Shown here: positions 34,976 to 49,459 of the stretch, piece by piece
Position numbering within the stretch: position 1 is the first letter of the stretch
Layout of the letters: every line of letters begins with the position of its first letter
DNA from: Timema cristinae
Taxonomy: Eukaryota; Arthropoda; Insecta; Phasmatodea; Timematidae
DNA: 64,000 nucleotides
Assembly (NCBI GenBank): GCA_039000515.1
Contig: JBCFYV010011135.1
Location: 33,261,876 to 33,325,875, forward strand
Reading direction: 5' to 3'
Notes under the pieces: model-generated
Database searches by the model: none
What the model was told of the DNA's origin: nothing
The model's input: the letters and a program-made list of their open reading frames with translations, nothing else
Program-made: the position numbers and the translations under genes

Positions 34976-35305
34976 CCCCAGTATGGCTTCTTTGATGCCT
35001 GACAAGATCAGCGTTTGATCTGAAATTCGCCCCGCAGTCCAAGCATTCATGAGCTCTCTCGCCACCTCGTTTCGCCAGACTGCGCCTCCCAGTGAGACTC
35101 GTCTCGCAGGTGCTAAGCGGGAGTTGGTGGTGCCCCTCGGTGTCCGGACCTGTCTCGGTAGTCTCTGGTGGTCTGCTCCCAGCAACAGCGGGTGTTATCT
35201 TGGTGAGTTGTGTCCTCCTCAGACCCCGACAGTACCTGCCGTGTTTCTCTAGGAAAAGGGGGCTTGTGAACGCTTTTTCGCAATGTTGACAGGGGAACGC
35301 AACGC
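34848..35305 (-). CDS. PRDM9: PRDM9-like exon 9: zinc-finger exon with frameshifted end
   Basis: Residues 400-551. The acceptor is TTATGTTCAG. The first motif is C-x2-C-x12-H-x3-C (CQHCEKAF...EKHGRYC), where vertebrate PRDM9 has its isolated finger. A spacer of about 60 residues follows, then a canonical finger [21 protein letters not shown] with linker HTGE ending at 34974. After this the frame is lost: the linker shows GGGGAG directly followed by GCCTTA, as if two bases were missing, and the tail ALSMFGVW.. runs to a TAG at 34848. The next fingers are legible in other frames. Confidence 0.8.
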
Positions 35306-38300
35306 CTGAACATAACAGAATATACACATACAATTATTGTGTAAGGTATAAACTTTAGTTGATAATAACATAATTTCTGTGAAAAGTAAGTAATTTGTAA
35401 TTTTTTTAAATTCATTTTTGATTTTTAAAAAAAGTTAAGCCTATATTTTTTAAAAAATATCAATTTGAAATTAAAAAAAATCTATTATTTTTAAAAAGTT
35501 CAGTTCAATTTTTTTTTAAAAACACATTTATTTGTTTTTGCAAAAAGTCTTAGTTTAAAACAACAACAAAATTGCCAAAAAAACAGACAAAAAATAAAAT
35601 TAAGTTTTTTATTCAATTAGAAATTTTTAAAAAATAATTAAATACAAATTATAGTAAAAATTCAAATTCTTAAATAATGCATCACTAGCTTTTAGCATAT
35701 AGGACTATCGTCGCTATCTGCCCCACCCGGTGGCGGTTCTAGGACCCTCAAATATAACCGGACTCTATTTTCATAACTATGAGAGTACAAGTCTATTATT
35801 GTTTAATAGCTATTCTATGTTATTCCAATCACTTTAAGCTGACGACCATTCTCTTTTCCTTCACACATTCGTTAGATTCATTTGACGTCTCGGCCATGGT
35901 AAAAACTCACGTTACAAGTTCAGAAACTGAAAGTTTGTTCCAACTGCCTAAACTCAATCCAGAATTGAGGAGGTCAGGGAAAAAAATATAATTCTCATTG
36001 ATATAAATATAATATTTTCACTATTTCAACTTATATTTAATATAGCTATAAAAAATAAGTAAAATATTTATATATTAACTATACTTAAGGTATTGATTGA
36101 CTATAAAAACCACCTGTATTATATTTTTAAGAAGGTTCAGGAAAGGTGGATAGAAACATATAAAAGGAACAAACACAGCTAACACTTTACACTGCTGTCA
36201 CTGGACAAAGAGTTAATGGCTGCCTGTTGAAGAAAATCAATCATTACTGACCAATCTCCTGATCTAAGTTTCATTCTATCGGAACACGGCCCACAAATTG
36301 TCGGAGTTGCCGGCGGCTTGTAGAAACGGATGCATGGGTAATAGCCGTATGATTTGCTTTTTTTGGGTGTGTATCCATTTGTCCGTGACTAAATGTCCCA
36401 AATATTCAAAGGTAGTCTTCTAAAGTGAGACTCGCGTAGGGCACAAATGAATTTATGTAAATTGAAGTGTCCCAATATGTGAATGAAGTGTTCTTTCAAG
36501 ATGCTAAAAATAAATGATGATGTCATCAAGGTATGAGAAGCAAAATTTATTTATGTAACATTGCAGGACCCCCTGACTCATAAGAATCCTCCTATAGTCA
36601 ATACAGAAGGTGGAGTCTTGTCCTTTTTTTGTCGTCGACAGTGACGATTGATGAGTTGTACTCTAACAGGTGGGCTTCACGATGCCTTGCTCCTTTTATA
36701 TTCATGTATTTGATTCGTGATGATGACACACCTGGTGCCGGAACAGGGAACGGCTTTATGAATATCTATGAGTCTGTTTTTAGCGTAATGCTACAGGTTT
36801 GTCGGAGAGGTCCATGGGTTGAGAATGCCTATCAGCTTGTTGGTGTATGGAGTTGTGAGGTCATGTTGTACCTTCTTTAGGGTGATGGGTTGAGTCTCGT
36901 CGTGGGGTCCTGCTGTACCAACATAGTGTGTGTCATCTGTCGACTCCAAAATATAGATTTTAAGACTCGTAGTCTAAAACACATTTCTGTTCAGTGAGCC
37001 ATGGTTGTCCAAATATCGATGGTTCCTTGAGTTGACCAGACAGGTGATTAATATTAGTGAGGATTGTAATGAGATAGTGAGGCATACTTTGTTATCGATG
37101 GGAGGGGTACGGGAGTGGGGAAAGGGGAGAGCGGTGTATGATCCTGAGTTGGGAGGTAACTAGCTTTCAGGAAGTTAGCAGAGGCAGCTGTGTCAGTAGT
37201 CCGGAAGTGGTATTTACTAAGATTCTGGGGGGAGGAATGGAGGAGTGATGAATCACAGAGATGAGCACTGGGTCCACTGGTTCTGACCCGTTGGGGGTTG
37301 GGCGAAGCTACCCTCTGGCTGCTTCTCGCAGCGTCGTAAGACGGGACAGTTTCAGTGGAAGTGGTACCCCAGACAATAGTGACATCTCGATACGGAAAAT
37401 TCCTACTTAGGAGGGTTCCGGTTGATCCTAAGAGGTGGTGGATGTGCTTTTTTTGTTTCGGGTAGACCTTATCGATTGTTGTGGCTTTATCTACCAGTTC
37501 TTCAATTTTGGAGGGTGGAGGTGCATGCAAGAAAGATCTTAAGCCGGGTTTTTTGGGCTCGATGAGTATTGTCTGATGAATCTTTCTAGGGGCCCATTGG
37601 TAGCCTGGCATTTCCAGTAGATATCCGTGGGGCTAGCGTAGAAGGGTTGGCGAATCTAAAGTTCAGTCGAATCATGAATTGTTCCCTCTGATTACCAAAC
37701 CCTTCCTACACCTCTGACAAGACATCTTGTGAATGTGTGGAATGCCAGGTCGCCGCCGTGGTTCGGATTCCACGTTAAACTGTAGGTCCTCCATTTCATT
37801 TCACAATCACCCTACCATTACACATTAGCGTAAGTGCGTATAACCCGAACGGGTAGTAAGACGCGGTGCTAATAATAATAATAATAATAATGAATTGTTC
37901 CCACATGGTGACAAACTCTCCAATACATTATCCCCCTATCATTTGTACACCTCTTCCAGTCTCCTTTCTTGAAAATACGTATTATAACTCTCTTTTTCCA
38001 GTCTACCGATACCTTGTCCTCCTTCCAAATAACTCTCACCACCCTGTATAATCGTGGTATATCTGCTTCTCCCGCTGATATTATCATTTCCACAGTCATT
38101 TCTTCCACACCTTGTGCTTTTCCTTGATTTATCCTCTTTAATGCATCCTTCACCTCTTTCCTCTTTTGCCATTTCTTCATACTCGTGTTTTTCACTCTCA
38201 TCCCTTTACTCTTCCGGGTTGAACATATCTCAAAATACCTCATCGATAGTTTTATTTTCTTCCTCTCCTCTCTTCAACATTCTTCCTTCTTCATCCTTCA

Positions 38301-40985
38301 TTCTAACTTCTTGTCTTTTATCTCTCCTTCTGTTTATTACTTGGCTATATACCACCTTCTTAGTTCCTTCCACGTCCTGTTCCAGTATTTCTGTCCATTT
38401 TAACATCCTAACCTGCCTCTCTTCCCATACAACTCACTTCAATATTTTATTCTTCTCTTTATATTCTTCCTGTTTCCTCATTCCTATTCTTAAAACTTCT
38501 TCTGAATGTTTTATTCTTCTCCTCTTCTGCTTCCTTCACCTTTACGTTCCACCAGGGTGTCTCCTTCCACTCCCTCTTATCACTTGTCCTCCTACACACC
38601 TCCTCTGCTGCTCCCACCAGACTGTTCTTAAACCTTTTTCATTCAAACTCTATACTCTGAATCTCACCCTTGGCTTCTTTCCTCTTTATTTTTTTGGCCT
38701 CCACATCCTTATTCTTCTTTCTTCTTCTTACTACCTTTCTCTTACATTCTCATCTCTTTATGTCTTCCACCAACAACCTGTGGTCACTATCTAAGGACAC
38801 ACCTGGCATTACCTTGATGTTTAAGGTCTGCCTTTTCATTTCTTCACCCATGAGAAAGTAGTCTATCACCGACTTTCTCTTTCTTTCTTATACCAGCTGT
38901 TTGCCACTTTCATTTTATTTATTGCACATAAACAATAACTTTCTACCCTCCTTAACCCCTACTCTCATAGTTAAAAACATGACTATTTAATAATTTAAAT
39001 GCAGCCGAGGCTCGAACTTTGAAATCAAAACTTCGACTACTCGATGACCACTTGTTTAAAACATTAACATTAAATATGCATGGGATAAAAACAGATTATA
39101 TAAAAAAAAGGATGGGTCCTCGAATTCTTCGAATCATTAAGGATAGTCATGATTCAAGAAAATTTCAGATTCGAGACTCAAATATTTATTTTTTACAATA
39201 CTACAGTGAAATTTGTTTTAGAGCCCCAATAACCCATATTGGTGGTTCAGAAACAATAATTATAATATAGAATGAACTTAACAACCTGACCCCAGACCAG
39301 TGATTTAACACTTAACTCAATGTATGATTGTTATAATGAATGGATTATAAGAAAGAATGTTAACATTTAATTATTATTTGCGGTGACCTGGCGGTCTAGG
39401 GGTAAGGTATCAGACTTCTTTGCTGGGGGTCCGGGGTTCAATCCTCGGTTCCAGCACAGATTTATCTGATTTCCAAACCCTTCCTTCACCTCTGACAAGA
39501 TGTGTGGAATGTCAGGCCTCCACCGTACTTCGGATCCCACGTTAAACTGTAGGTCCTCCATTTCATCTCACAATCACACTACCATTACACATTAGCGTAA
39601 GTGTGTATAACCCGAACGGATAGTAAGACATGGTGATAATAATATTTATTATTATTATTTTGTATTTTCTATTATTCTATTGTATTTATATCTCCTCCTA
39701 TTTTTATAGTTTTTTCCAAGATTCGGATTCGAGATTTGTATTTGTAAAATAGTGGTGTCATCCCGACTCTAATAAAAACAATACAACTTACTTTTCATTT
39801 CTTTGGGACTGTTCTCCCGGAAGGCCTTGATATCCACGCCCAGCTCTTTACCGTACTCGTCACCGTACCACACGAGGAGTTCCACGTGTGGTGGGATCTT
39901 CTTGTAGGTCCTGTAGTACATCTGTCCTTTGTACTGGAACGCCAGCAGGTTCTGTTCCTCCTCATACCGGGCGCAGTTCACAAACCTCATCCAGTTAGAG
40001 ACCGCCTTATCGCGGGCGTCGACACAGTGAGCGGTCCGGCGGTTGCGGGATATCTGGGTGTGAAGGGAGCAGGTAACACTCTGTATTATTATTATTTACT
40101 ACAAATGGGTCGAATCCACTATTTTAAAAATTCCAATCCTCGATTTATTTTCGAGGCTCAAACTCGAATTTTAGAACCAATTATTAACCTAAAAGGAAAT
40201 ATAAATATAATAATATAAAATACAGATACAATCAGTTAAGTGTTAAATTACTGGTCTGGGGTCTGGTTGTTAAGTTCATCCTATAATTAGAATTGGTTTT
40301 GAACCACCAATAAACCATATAAGAGCTCTAAAACAAATTTCATTTGGGGAAAAAACCGAAGTTTTGAAGGCCCATCTCTAATTTATAGCCTCAAGATTGA
40401 AGTATACTTTCTAAATAATTTCCATTTCTAAATTATAAAATCTTTTCTCTTATCACTGTTTGTTAAATATTTTTTTTATCTTAAAGTAATATATTAGCAG
40501 GTAGTCCCTGCACTTGCTCTGTGTTCTGAGATGGAAAACTTATTTTTATTTAAAATCTTTCACAGTCTCATCTGCCTTAGCCAGGAACAAGTCACCTGTA
40601 GACTTAACATATGTGAAGGGACCATCTGATTTTAGAAACAAACTTACCCATGTCTCTATCTCTAGCTAGTAAGACGCGGTGCTAATAATAATAATAATAT
40701 ATCTCTAGCGTGTGAGCTGCACCATAATCCATGTGTGTGTGTGTTTTCACTAATTTTATTTTATTTTATCTCTCCGTTTTCATTACTAATCTCGAGATAC
40801 TTCATTAAAGTTAACTAGTTCTGTTGGTGTTTATCTCGTTTTAATGTTTTATGTTCATGTGTATGTTTCCCTTAAATACTTATCTCCTGTGTTTGATGGA
40901 ATGATAATAATTTATAAATGCGGTGTAACGTTAACTTAAGACGTGGTTAAATGTAAAAGAAGGCTTATGTCTTAATTTCGTCATG

Positions 40986-41022
<37 letters not shown>

Positions 41023-44000
41023 GCAGCTCTCGATGAAAGAACTGGCAACCAAGATAATGGCAAAACTCAGAATTAGTAATGATTGAATATCTCTCATATT
41101 AGTTTTTTTTTGTCGTTATTTTTTATATATTTAGGTTCAGTTAACTTGGTGAATTTAAATGAATTGTGTTTTAATAACTATTTTTTATTATTATTATTGA
41201 TAAATATTTGATCTCAGTGAAACTTTATTTATAGGTAAAAAATACAAGCTTACTTTTGTTAATTCTTAATTATTTTGTTAATAGTAAACTTTAATACTCG
41301 GTAAAACGAATCTTTTACTTTTTTTAAGACTAAAAATAAATGGTTTTTTAATTACTATTTACATTTTTTATGTTTTTTTGTTATACTATGCTATGAAGTT
41401 TTTATATGAGGTTAGATGCTTGAAAAAACAATGAAGTTGGAATTGGAAATGTTCAAGAATCATAATCGAGAATATAAAAATTGAGGTTGAACATATTAAT
41501 CAGTATTGTGACAGCTCTAGTTACAATGCGTGTTTTTATAAAATATCTTATATTACCAACAATCTTAACATATACGACAAAGCTGTATCACTCCATATAT
41601 AAGCTTACCTTACATGATACAATAAAATAGTTAGGGAAGAGACCTTCGCATTCTTTGAATCCTTAAGGATATTCAAGATTTGAGAAAATTTAAGATTTGA
41701 GACTCAAATCATTTAAAGAAAATCTTTTTTACAATTTCCTAGAAAAATTTGTTTTCGAACTCTAATATTTCTTAATGGTGGTTCAAAACCAATTATAATG
41801 ATAGATAGTATGAACTCAACAACCAGACTTCAGACCAGTAATTTAACACAAAACTCAATGTATGAATGTTGCAATGAATGGATTGTAAGAAATAATGTTG
41901 AAATTAAGGTGGTTTTTTTTGTATTTTATATTTTTCTTTTATATTTATATTTCCTCATAGGTTTATAAAATTCAGATTTGGGATTCAAAAGTAAATTGGT
42001 GATTTGGATTCATAAAATAGTGTATTCGATCCAACTCTAAGCATGATTAATTTTCTAAATTATATACCTATTCAAGCCAAGCTCGACTCGATACTCGAGA
42101 GCTTTATGAAAAATTTGTTAGAGATCGATTCAAATTAAAAAAAAAAAAACTGGGAGCAAGCATTCACCTATTAAGACACCTGGTCTAATTAAGCACGTGT
42201 ACCCCACCTGTATCCACCGAGTGTAATTACGCCTGTCACACTGTACCTGCCAGCAGTATCCAGACTTGTTGGATTTGTGCACCAAGGCCCCTTTGTACGG
42301 ACCAAACTTGGTCCCTTTATTCACCGGAAGTGTCGTCCACACGCCCTCTCCAGCCCCGGGGATACTTGACGGGGCAACGCTCAGACAGTAAGGAACCGTC
42401 TTCTCCGCCCATTCTGGGTCAGCGGGATCCTCTGGCACCTGGACACGAATGATTTATCGATTTTAGTTAGTTGATTTCCATGCGCTCCCCAAACTTGAAC
42501 TATTAGCGCCATAGACCTACCGGAAGGATCCTGAACCAGTGGTATGGCTCAACGTGAACATCCCTAATTGTTTTGTCTCTCAAAAGTACGGCTTGACAAA
42601 AATAAGAGTAAAGTTTGTGTTGTGGCACAGCGATTCATGAAAATTCTGATTTGAAATAATCCTTTTAAGAAAATTATTATTTTTTATCAATTTTTTTTAA
42701 GTGTAATTTGTTTTATACCTCTAATACTGCTTATTTTTGGTTAAGAACCAATTATAATTATAGGATGAACTTAACAACCAGATCTCAGACCAGTAATTTA
42801 ACACTTAACTGAACATACAAATTTGTTATAATGAATGGTTTATAAGAAATAATAAACATTTTTTAGTATTTCTATTTTATATTATTATATTATATTTATA
42901 TTTCCTCTAAGGTTCATTATTTTTCCAAGATTCAAGATTCGAAGGTAAAGTGGAGGAATTCAACCTAACCATAGCGTAGACCCATGATGCTTTGCAACAC
43001 AACATAGATAGTGTTTTGTCACCTCGACACAGATCAGCACACAATCTTTCTATTTAACAAGATGTTTAAAATCACTTCCTTTCAAACTCGGCATGAATTT
43101 AAACCCGGCTCCAGGAACATATTGCATGCGCTCTGAATAGCCGGTTGGCCGTGAAAGTTGATTGGCTCTCACAATCAGCTTGTTGGGGTGCATAGCAGAC
43201 AAAACTGAAACTATTTAATCTCACACCAAGTAGATCACAATAAAATATTGTGATTGTCTTAGAGATGACCACGTGTCAGACGTATAAACACATGTGACAC
43301 TGTTTATAGAAGAAGGGGAAGCTCTAATGTCTACACGGTGTTACACGAGGGAATCAGGGTACATCAGAATGTTACACACAGGGTAGGGTGTCTACCATCC
43401 AGGACAACTGGAATTAGTCGGGAATTCGGTAAATTAAAAAAAAAAAATGTTTTACTCAAAATATGAAATATAATAATCAGTAAATTACAATGTGATTCAA
43501 ACTGTCTTTTTAGTTTTTGTAGCTGTGTAATATATTTTTTCTAAGTCTTAGTAAACTATGTTAATACAAATAAAAAACATGTTTATTTAAAATGTATTAT
43601 TTATAAAAAAAGATCAATAATAAACATGTATGGGGGAGAGTAGAAAGATATGACATACTTTTGAGTCGGGGAATTTTAGTAAATTATTAGGGGAAACAGT
43701 CAGGAATTCCGTAGGTCAAGTCAAGTAAACACCATGAATTGAACGTAACACAAATCTTATAATAAAGCTCAAATGTTTAAAAATTAATATTATTGTTAAT
43801 GTTTTCAATGTTACTATAAACATAACTTATTGATAACTTCTGATTCTGAGTTATGTTAAATATTGAGTATCTCTTTTAATGTCACAAAAGCTCCGTTATG
43901 ATAGTAAAATGAATTTTTGCACGATGGGTTGGAAATGTATAGCAAGACATTGTAGAAACACTGTAAAGTAATTGATAGTGAAGGAAGCCAACCTAAAAGG

Positions 44001-47000
44001 ATAGTCAGGCACAAACACATATCTCTCTTAATTTCTTCTTTTCTCAAACTATTATTATTATTACTAGCACCGCGTCTTACTACCCGTTCGGTTATACGCC
44101 CTTACGCTAATGTGTAATGGTAGGGTGATTGTGAGATGAAATGGAGGACCTACAGTTTAACGTGGGATCCGAACCACGGTGGAGGCCTGGAATTCCCCAC
44201 ATTCACAAGAAGTCTTGTCAGAGGTAAAGGAAGGGTTTGGTAATCAGATAAATCTGTGCCGGGACCGAGGATTGAACCCCGGCCGCCAGCACATAAGTCC
44301 GATACCTTACCCCTAAACCACCAGGTCACCCTCAAACTATTGCACTATATTACACTTCACACATTGTTGAATCTTCGGAGATATTTCTTTATAATTATAA
44401 GAGAGACATTGATTAAAGGAACGTCTCTAAAAATTCAACACTGTGTGAAGTGTAATATAGTGCAATAGTTTGAGAAGAGAAGAAATCAGAGAGAAGTGTG
44501 TTTGTGCCTAACTATCCTTCACTATCACTTTACATTATTATAGAATGTTTCTACACTTTTTTATTATAAAAGCTCCCTTATGTAATAATGACATCCACTA
44601 TTAATGAAAAAAAGTTACGTAACATAGGTTGGAGGGGGTAAAAAAAAATTAAGACATAACTGTTATATAGTTTATGGATGGCCCATAAGGGTGGTGGACC
44701 ATAATTTAAGATTCGGGGTTCTGGTTATTATCAACGAGTGGGGCCAAATCTGGTATATTTGGACTAGCTAATAATGAGGATAGAATGTGACTTAAATAAC
44801 GTGAAGGTAATGTTATTAACCGATATGAAAGGATTCAAACTATAGTGTGGTTTTGATGTTGTCTGAAGCATATCCGCTCAGCGATCATTCCCACAAGAGA
44901 GGCCTAACGCACAGTTAATAACTTATGAGTCAAGAGGTTTGGTACCTCGGTGTCCTTGATGTAAACGAGAGCCCCGTGTTTGGGGCAGTCGCCTTCCCAT
45001 TCTCGGTCACACTCATCACAAACTGCAACAAACGCAAGGGGAAGTAATATATTAACAAACATGATTATGGAGAAGAGCCCTTGAAGTGTTGGACGGGGCG
45101 TACTTTGTACCTGTTGTCACACATGGGTCAGAAACAAGGACATTGAATGTAAGAGAGACAAGGAGAGCATGTCACCAGGAGAAACAAGGACATTGAATGT
45201 AAGAGAGACAAGGAGAGCACATTAGCTGTCACCAGGAGAAACAAGGACATTGAATATAAGAGAGACAAGGAGAGCATGTCAGCAGGAGAAACAAGGACAT
45301 TGAATGTAAGAGAGACAAGGAGAGCATGTTAGCTGTCACCAGGAGAAACAAGGACATTGAATGTAAGAGAGACAAGGAGAGCATGTTAGCTGTCACCAGG
45401 AGAAACAAGGACATTGAATGTAAGAGAGACAAGGAGAGCATGTCACCAGGAGAAACAAGGACATTGAATATAAGAGAGACAAGGAGAGCATGTCGCCAGG
45501 AGAAACAAGGACATTGAATGTAAGAGAGACAAGGAGAGCATGTCACCAGGAGAAACAAGGACATTGAATGTAAGAGAGACTAGGAGAGCATGTCACCAGG
45601 AGAAACAAGGACATTGAATATAAGAGAGACAAGGAGAGCATGTCGCCAGGAGAAACAAGGACATTGAATATAAGAGAGACAAGGAGAGCATGTCGCCAGG
45701 AGAAACAAGGACATTGAATGTAAGAGAGACAAGGAGAGCATGTCAGCAGGAGAAACAAGGACATTGAATGTAAGAGAGACAAGGAGAGCATGTTAGCTGT
45801 CACCAGGAGAAACAGAATTACATGAGATAATACAGAGATCGGAGGAGCAGATAACAGAAAGTGTTCAAGTGAGAGGAGAAGAATGGATACAGTTAGAGGA
45901 GGAATGGTAGGATGGAGGAAGATGGGATTATTTTACTAAACTGACCCGACCACGGGCTGGAAACAATTATTGTTGATGGTGAAACATGATTAGAATTGTA
46001 AGCATATAAAATATATATATAAAGGAGAAACCGGTGATCCAAGTGGTTTTAGGCAGCGTTAATGGCCGTCCCCTTAGCGCTCTCGACCACAAGAAAGTGT
46101 ATGTTGTATTACTCACATATATAGTCATCATCGTCCGGAACTGGCCCTTCAGTGTAGTTCTTGCGCTCTATGTTGCGCTTGGGATATCTCGGAGCGCTCA
46201 CCTTTTCTTTGTCTGAAACAACTTGTAACATGTTAGTGAGGAATTAGAGGACAGGTTATCTACACCAGGAAGTGGCAATAACACAACATGTTATCTACAC
46301 CAGGAGGAGACAATAACAACAAGTTCTCTATAACATGAGGTAGCAATAACACAACATGTTATCTACACCAGGAGGAGACAATAACACAAGTTATCTACAC
46401 CAGGAAGTGGCAATAACAGCAAGTTCTCTACACCAGGAGAGACAATAACACAAGTTATCTACACCTGGTGGCAATAACAGCAAGTTCTCTACACCAGGAG
46501 AGACAATAACACAAGTTATCTACATCAGGAGGTGGCAATAACAGCAAGTTCTCTACACCAGGAGGTGGCAATAACAACAAGTTATCTACACCAGGAGGAG
46601 ACAATAACACAAGTTATCTACACCAGGAGGTGGCAATAACAGCAAGTTCTCTACACCAGGAGGTGGCAATAACACAAGTTCTCTACACCAGGAGGTGGGA
46701 ATAACAGCAAGTTCTCTACACCAGGAGGAGGCAATAACACAAGTTATCTACACCAGGAGGTGGCAATAACAGCAAGTTCTCTACACCAGCAGGAGACAAT
46801 AACACAAGTTCTCTACACCAGTAGGTGGCAATAACAACAAGTTATCTACACCAGGAGGTGGCAATAACACAATATGTTATCTACACCAGGAGGTGGCAAT
46901 AACACAACATGTTATCTTCTACAGACTACTCTAACCTGTGTGTTTGTCCTGTTCGGTTGGTTTATGGTTCTTAAAAAGCTCCTCCTTAAACTCTGCCAAT

Positions 47001-49412
47001 AAAATGGATGTTGTACACGATCTGTGGGGCAAACACAATAAAAATACAAATGAATATAGGGTGAGCAACTTAAAACGAGCTCGCTGTGTTTCAAGTATCA
47101 AGTAAGGTGGGGCCGGTTTTAAGGTGCTCATCCTGTAGATGAACATATACTGACGATTTCAATGAGGGACAAAGTACCTTTTTAGGTATTGTCTGACCTC
47201 AAACGTGGTCACAAATAAAAGTATACAAATTATTTAGCACAGTTAACACAAAGTGTAATAAAAGGGCAAAGACTAGTAAGTACACACCATATCCTCAGCC
47301 TCGGTTTGAGTCCATCCACGCTAGAGTTCGCCAGTGTCGACGCTCACCGATAAAAAGCACTTCCAAATGTGTAAGTTGTTAAAAAACTCACTTTTAACAT
47401 GTTCGTCATAAAGGGACTATTATAATCATAACGAGCAGTCTGAATAAGCTCTTTCTGTGGTAGGAATAAGTGAAGAAGGGGTTGGGTCGCTACCTGAACC
47501 TAGCTTTGTGTAAACTGACCGATTGACTCAAGATGGAGGATATTTTTCTACTTCTCTTTAATAAAACCATGTATAAAATTAGGTTTTTTTTTCTAAAAAA
47601 CAAAAACCCTTGATGTCACGTAGCGATACTCTTGTTGAAGGACACAAGTTTTCCCATGAAGCGCATCCATTTTAGCCCGGAATTACCCTTCCACTCACTG
47701 GTCTAAACCAGAAGACAACAAAATCATCTTATAATAATAAGTATAAGAATAAAAAGAACAGGAAAGAGTGATGGAAACGTATATAGGAACAAATACAATT
47801 TATGGCTTTTACAATGAAAATAAGAACACAGTTCACACTTTACACTGCTTTCACTGGACACAGAGGTAATGACTGCTTTTTAAAGAAAATCTATCATTAC
47901 AGCTAATCCCCCGACCTAGGTTTCATTCTATCGCAACTCATCAGTAGGGAGTGTGAATTGTGCATCATAACTTCCTAAAAGAGGTAATAAAAAACACTAA
48001 AAATAATATTATTTAGCACCGCATCTTACTACCTGTTCGGGTTATACGCTTTAAGTACTAATTACGTTAATGGATTTAGGAATTGGGAAGGTTTAATTAG
48101 AGGAAGTGAACCCGCATTTGTGTGGAGGGAGAGTGGAAAACCATTTAGGAAAAAACCACCCACAGTTCACCCGACCAAGATTCGAACCTCGATCTCCCCG
48201 TCCTCAGCAGTCAAGCTCAACACGACAAGCGCGTTAGCCAACTTTGCCACCGAGGCGGGTAACACAAAAAAGGGAGAGAAAGGGAATTTCTAAGTAATGA
48301 TAAGAACATGTAGACGGAACAGATAACATAAAAGACAAACACAGGAAATGCGCAATGGATGCATGTATACCGGTATAATATAGTAAGAGGCGAACCTCAC
48401 TTCGCTAATACTGTGCTTTTCAATTAGTGCTTGTGCATGCCTTGCTCTTAAGGTGGCTTTCAGTGGTTTTAAGGTTAGCAATACAGAACTGCATAAGAAA
48501 ATTGTATTTTTTTACTTTTGCATAGTTTTGTAGGCCTAGCGCTGTTTCTCATTATAAAATGATAGTGTATATATGTTTTCAGGATTCTATATGCACTAGT
48601 AAGTGAAAAAAAAAAAGGCTGTGATTTGCTTTATGGCGGTGGTTAGAATCTAACCTGACATTTTAGCAAGATATATCCGTATTTAAGGAAAATCTCTCAC
48701 ATTTTGTTTGTTCCTTTTATAAGTCTTTCCTGTACCTTCTTACAAATATAATAATACTAATTATAATAATTATTCTATTCTTGTTAAGGGAACAACCCAA
48801 AGATTTGTTTGTTGTGATTTCTCTCCATACAGAGCTAGGCATGTTCTTAGACCTTCATCTGGTTAGTGCTGACTGCACCATCTGGTATAAAAACCCATGT
48901 ACTAGGGAGTTCACAAAGTATGGTGGTTTCCTTTAGCCTTCCACACTGAATTTTTATGAGCAAGCACAAAAGATCCTACTAATCTCAGCAGAAAAGGTAT
49001 TTTCACTTACCTTCCAGGGTTCTTTCACAAGCCACAACCGACGGATTTACTTCCACTCCGAAGGAAGTTGTGCTACGGATTGTTTTTATCGCTCAGGGAA
49101 AATCCGTCGACCCCTGGCTGGGTTTTGAACCCACAAACATGGAGTCCTGAGGCTAGCACTTTACCCCAAGACCACCGAGGTCAACTTATAATAATTATAA
49201 CTTTACAACTCTTTCAAACCAACCAACCTCTTTATATCGGTTTGGAGAAAGCCATGAACATTTTCTGAGGAGTCTTCACCCGAGGTTTGTAAGTCCATAT
49301 CTTGAACCAGAGTGTTCACAAGACTCTGTAAATATTCAATGAATTTTAGCTTCTATATCCCATACAAGTTTTTTATTTTTAAAAGATCAAGCACTAGGCC
49401 TATTTTCAAAGA

Positions 49413-49459
<47 letters not shown>

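Noticed and set aside
38054..38794. 246-codon plus-strand frame rich in Ser, Leu and Phe
   Set aside because: It is the antisense of the LINE fragment, where EN and RT motifs are read on the minus strand.
42211..42246. Alternative exon 7 end at the GT after TGGATACAG (42211)
   Set aside because: It would add 12 residues ([12 protein letters not shown]) absent from the SET alignment, whereas the CAG|GTACAG site makes exons 7 and 8 align without a gap.
47280..47345. Possible extra PRDM9-like exon reading [11 protein letters not shown]
   Set aside because: Weak acceptor without pyrimidine tract, and inserting it would break the exon 3 to exon 4 phase match.
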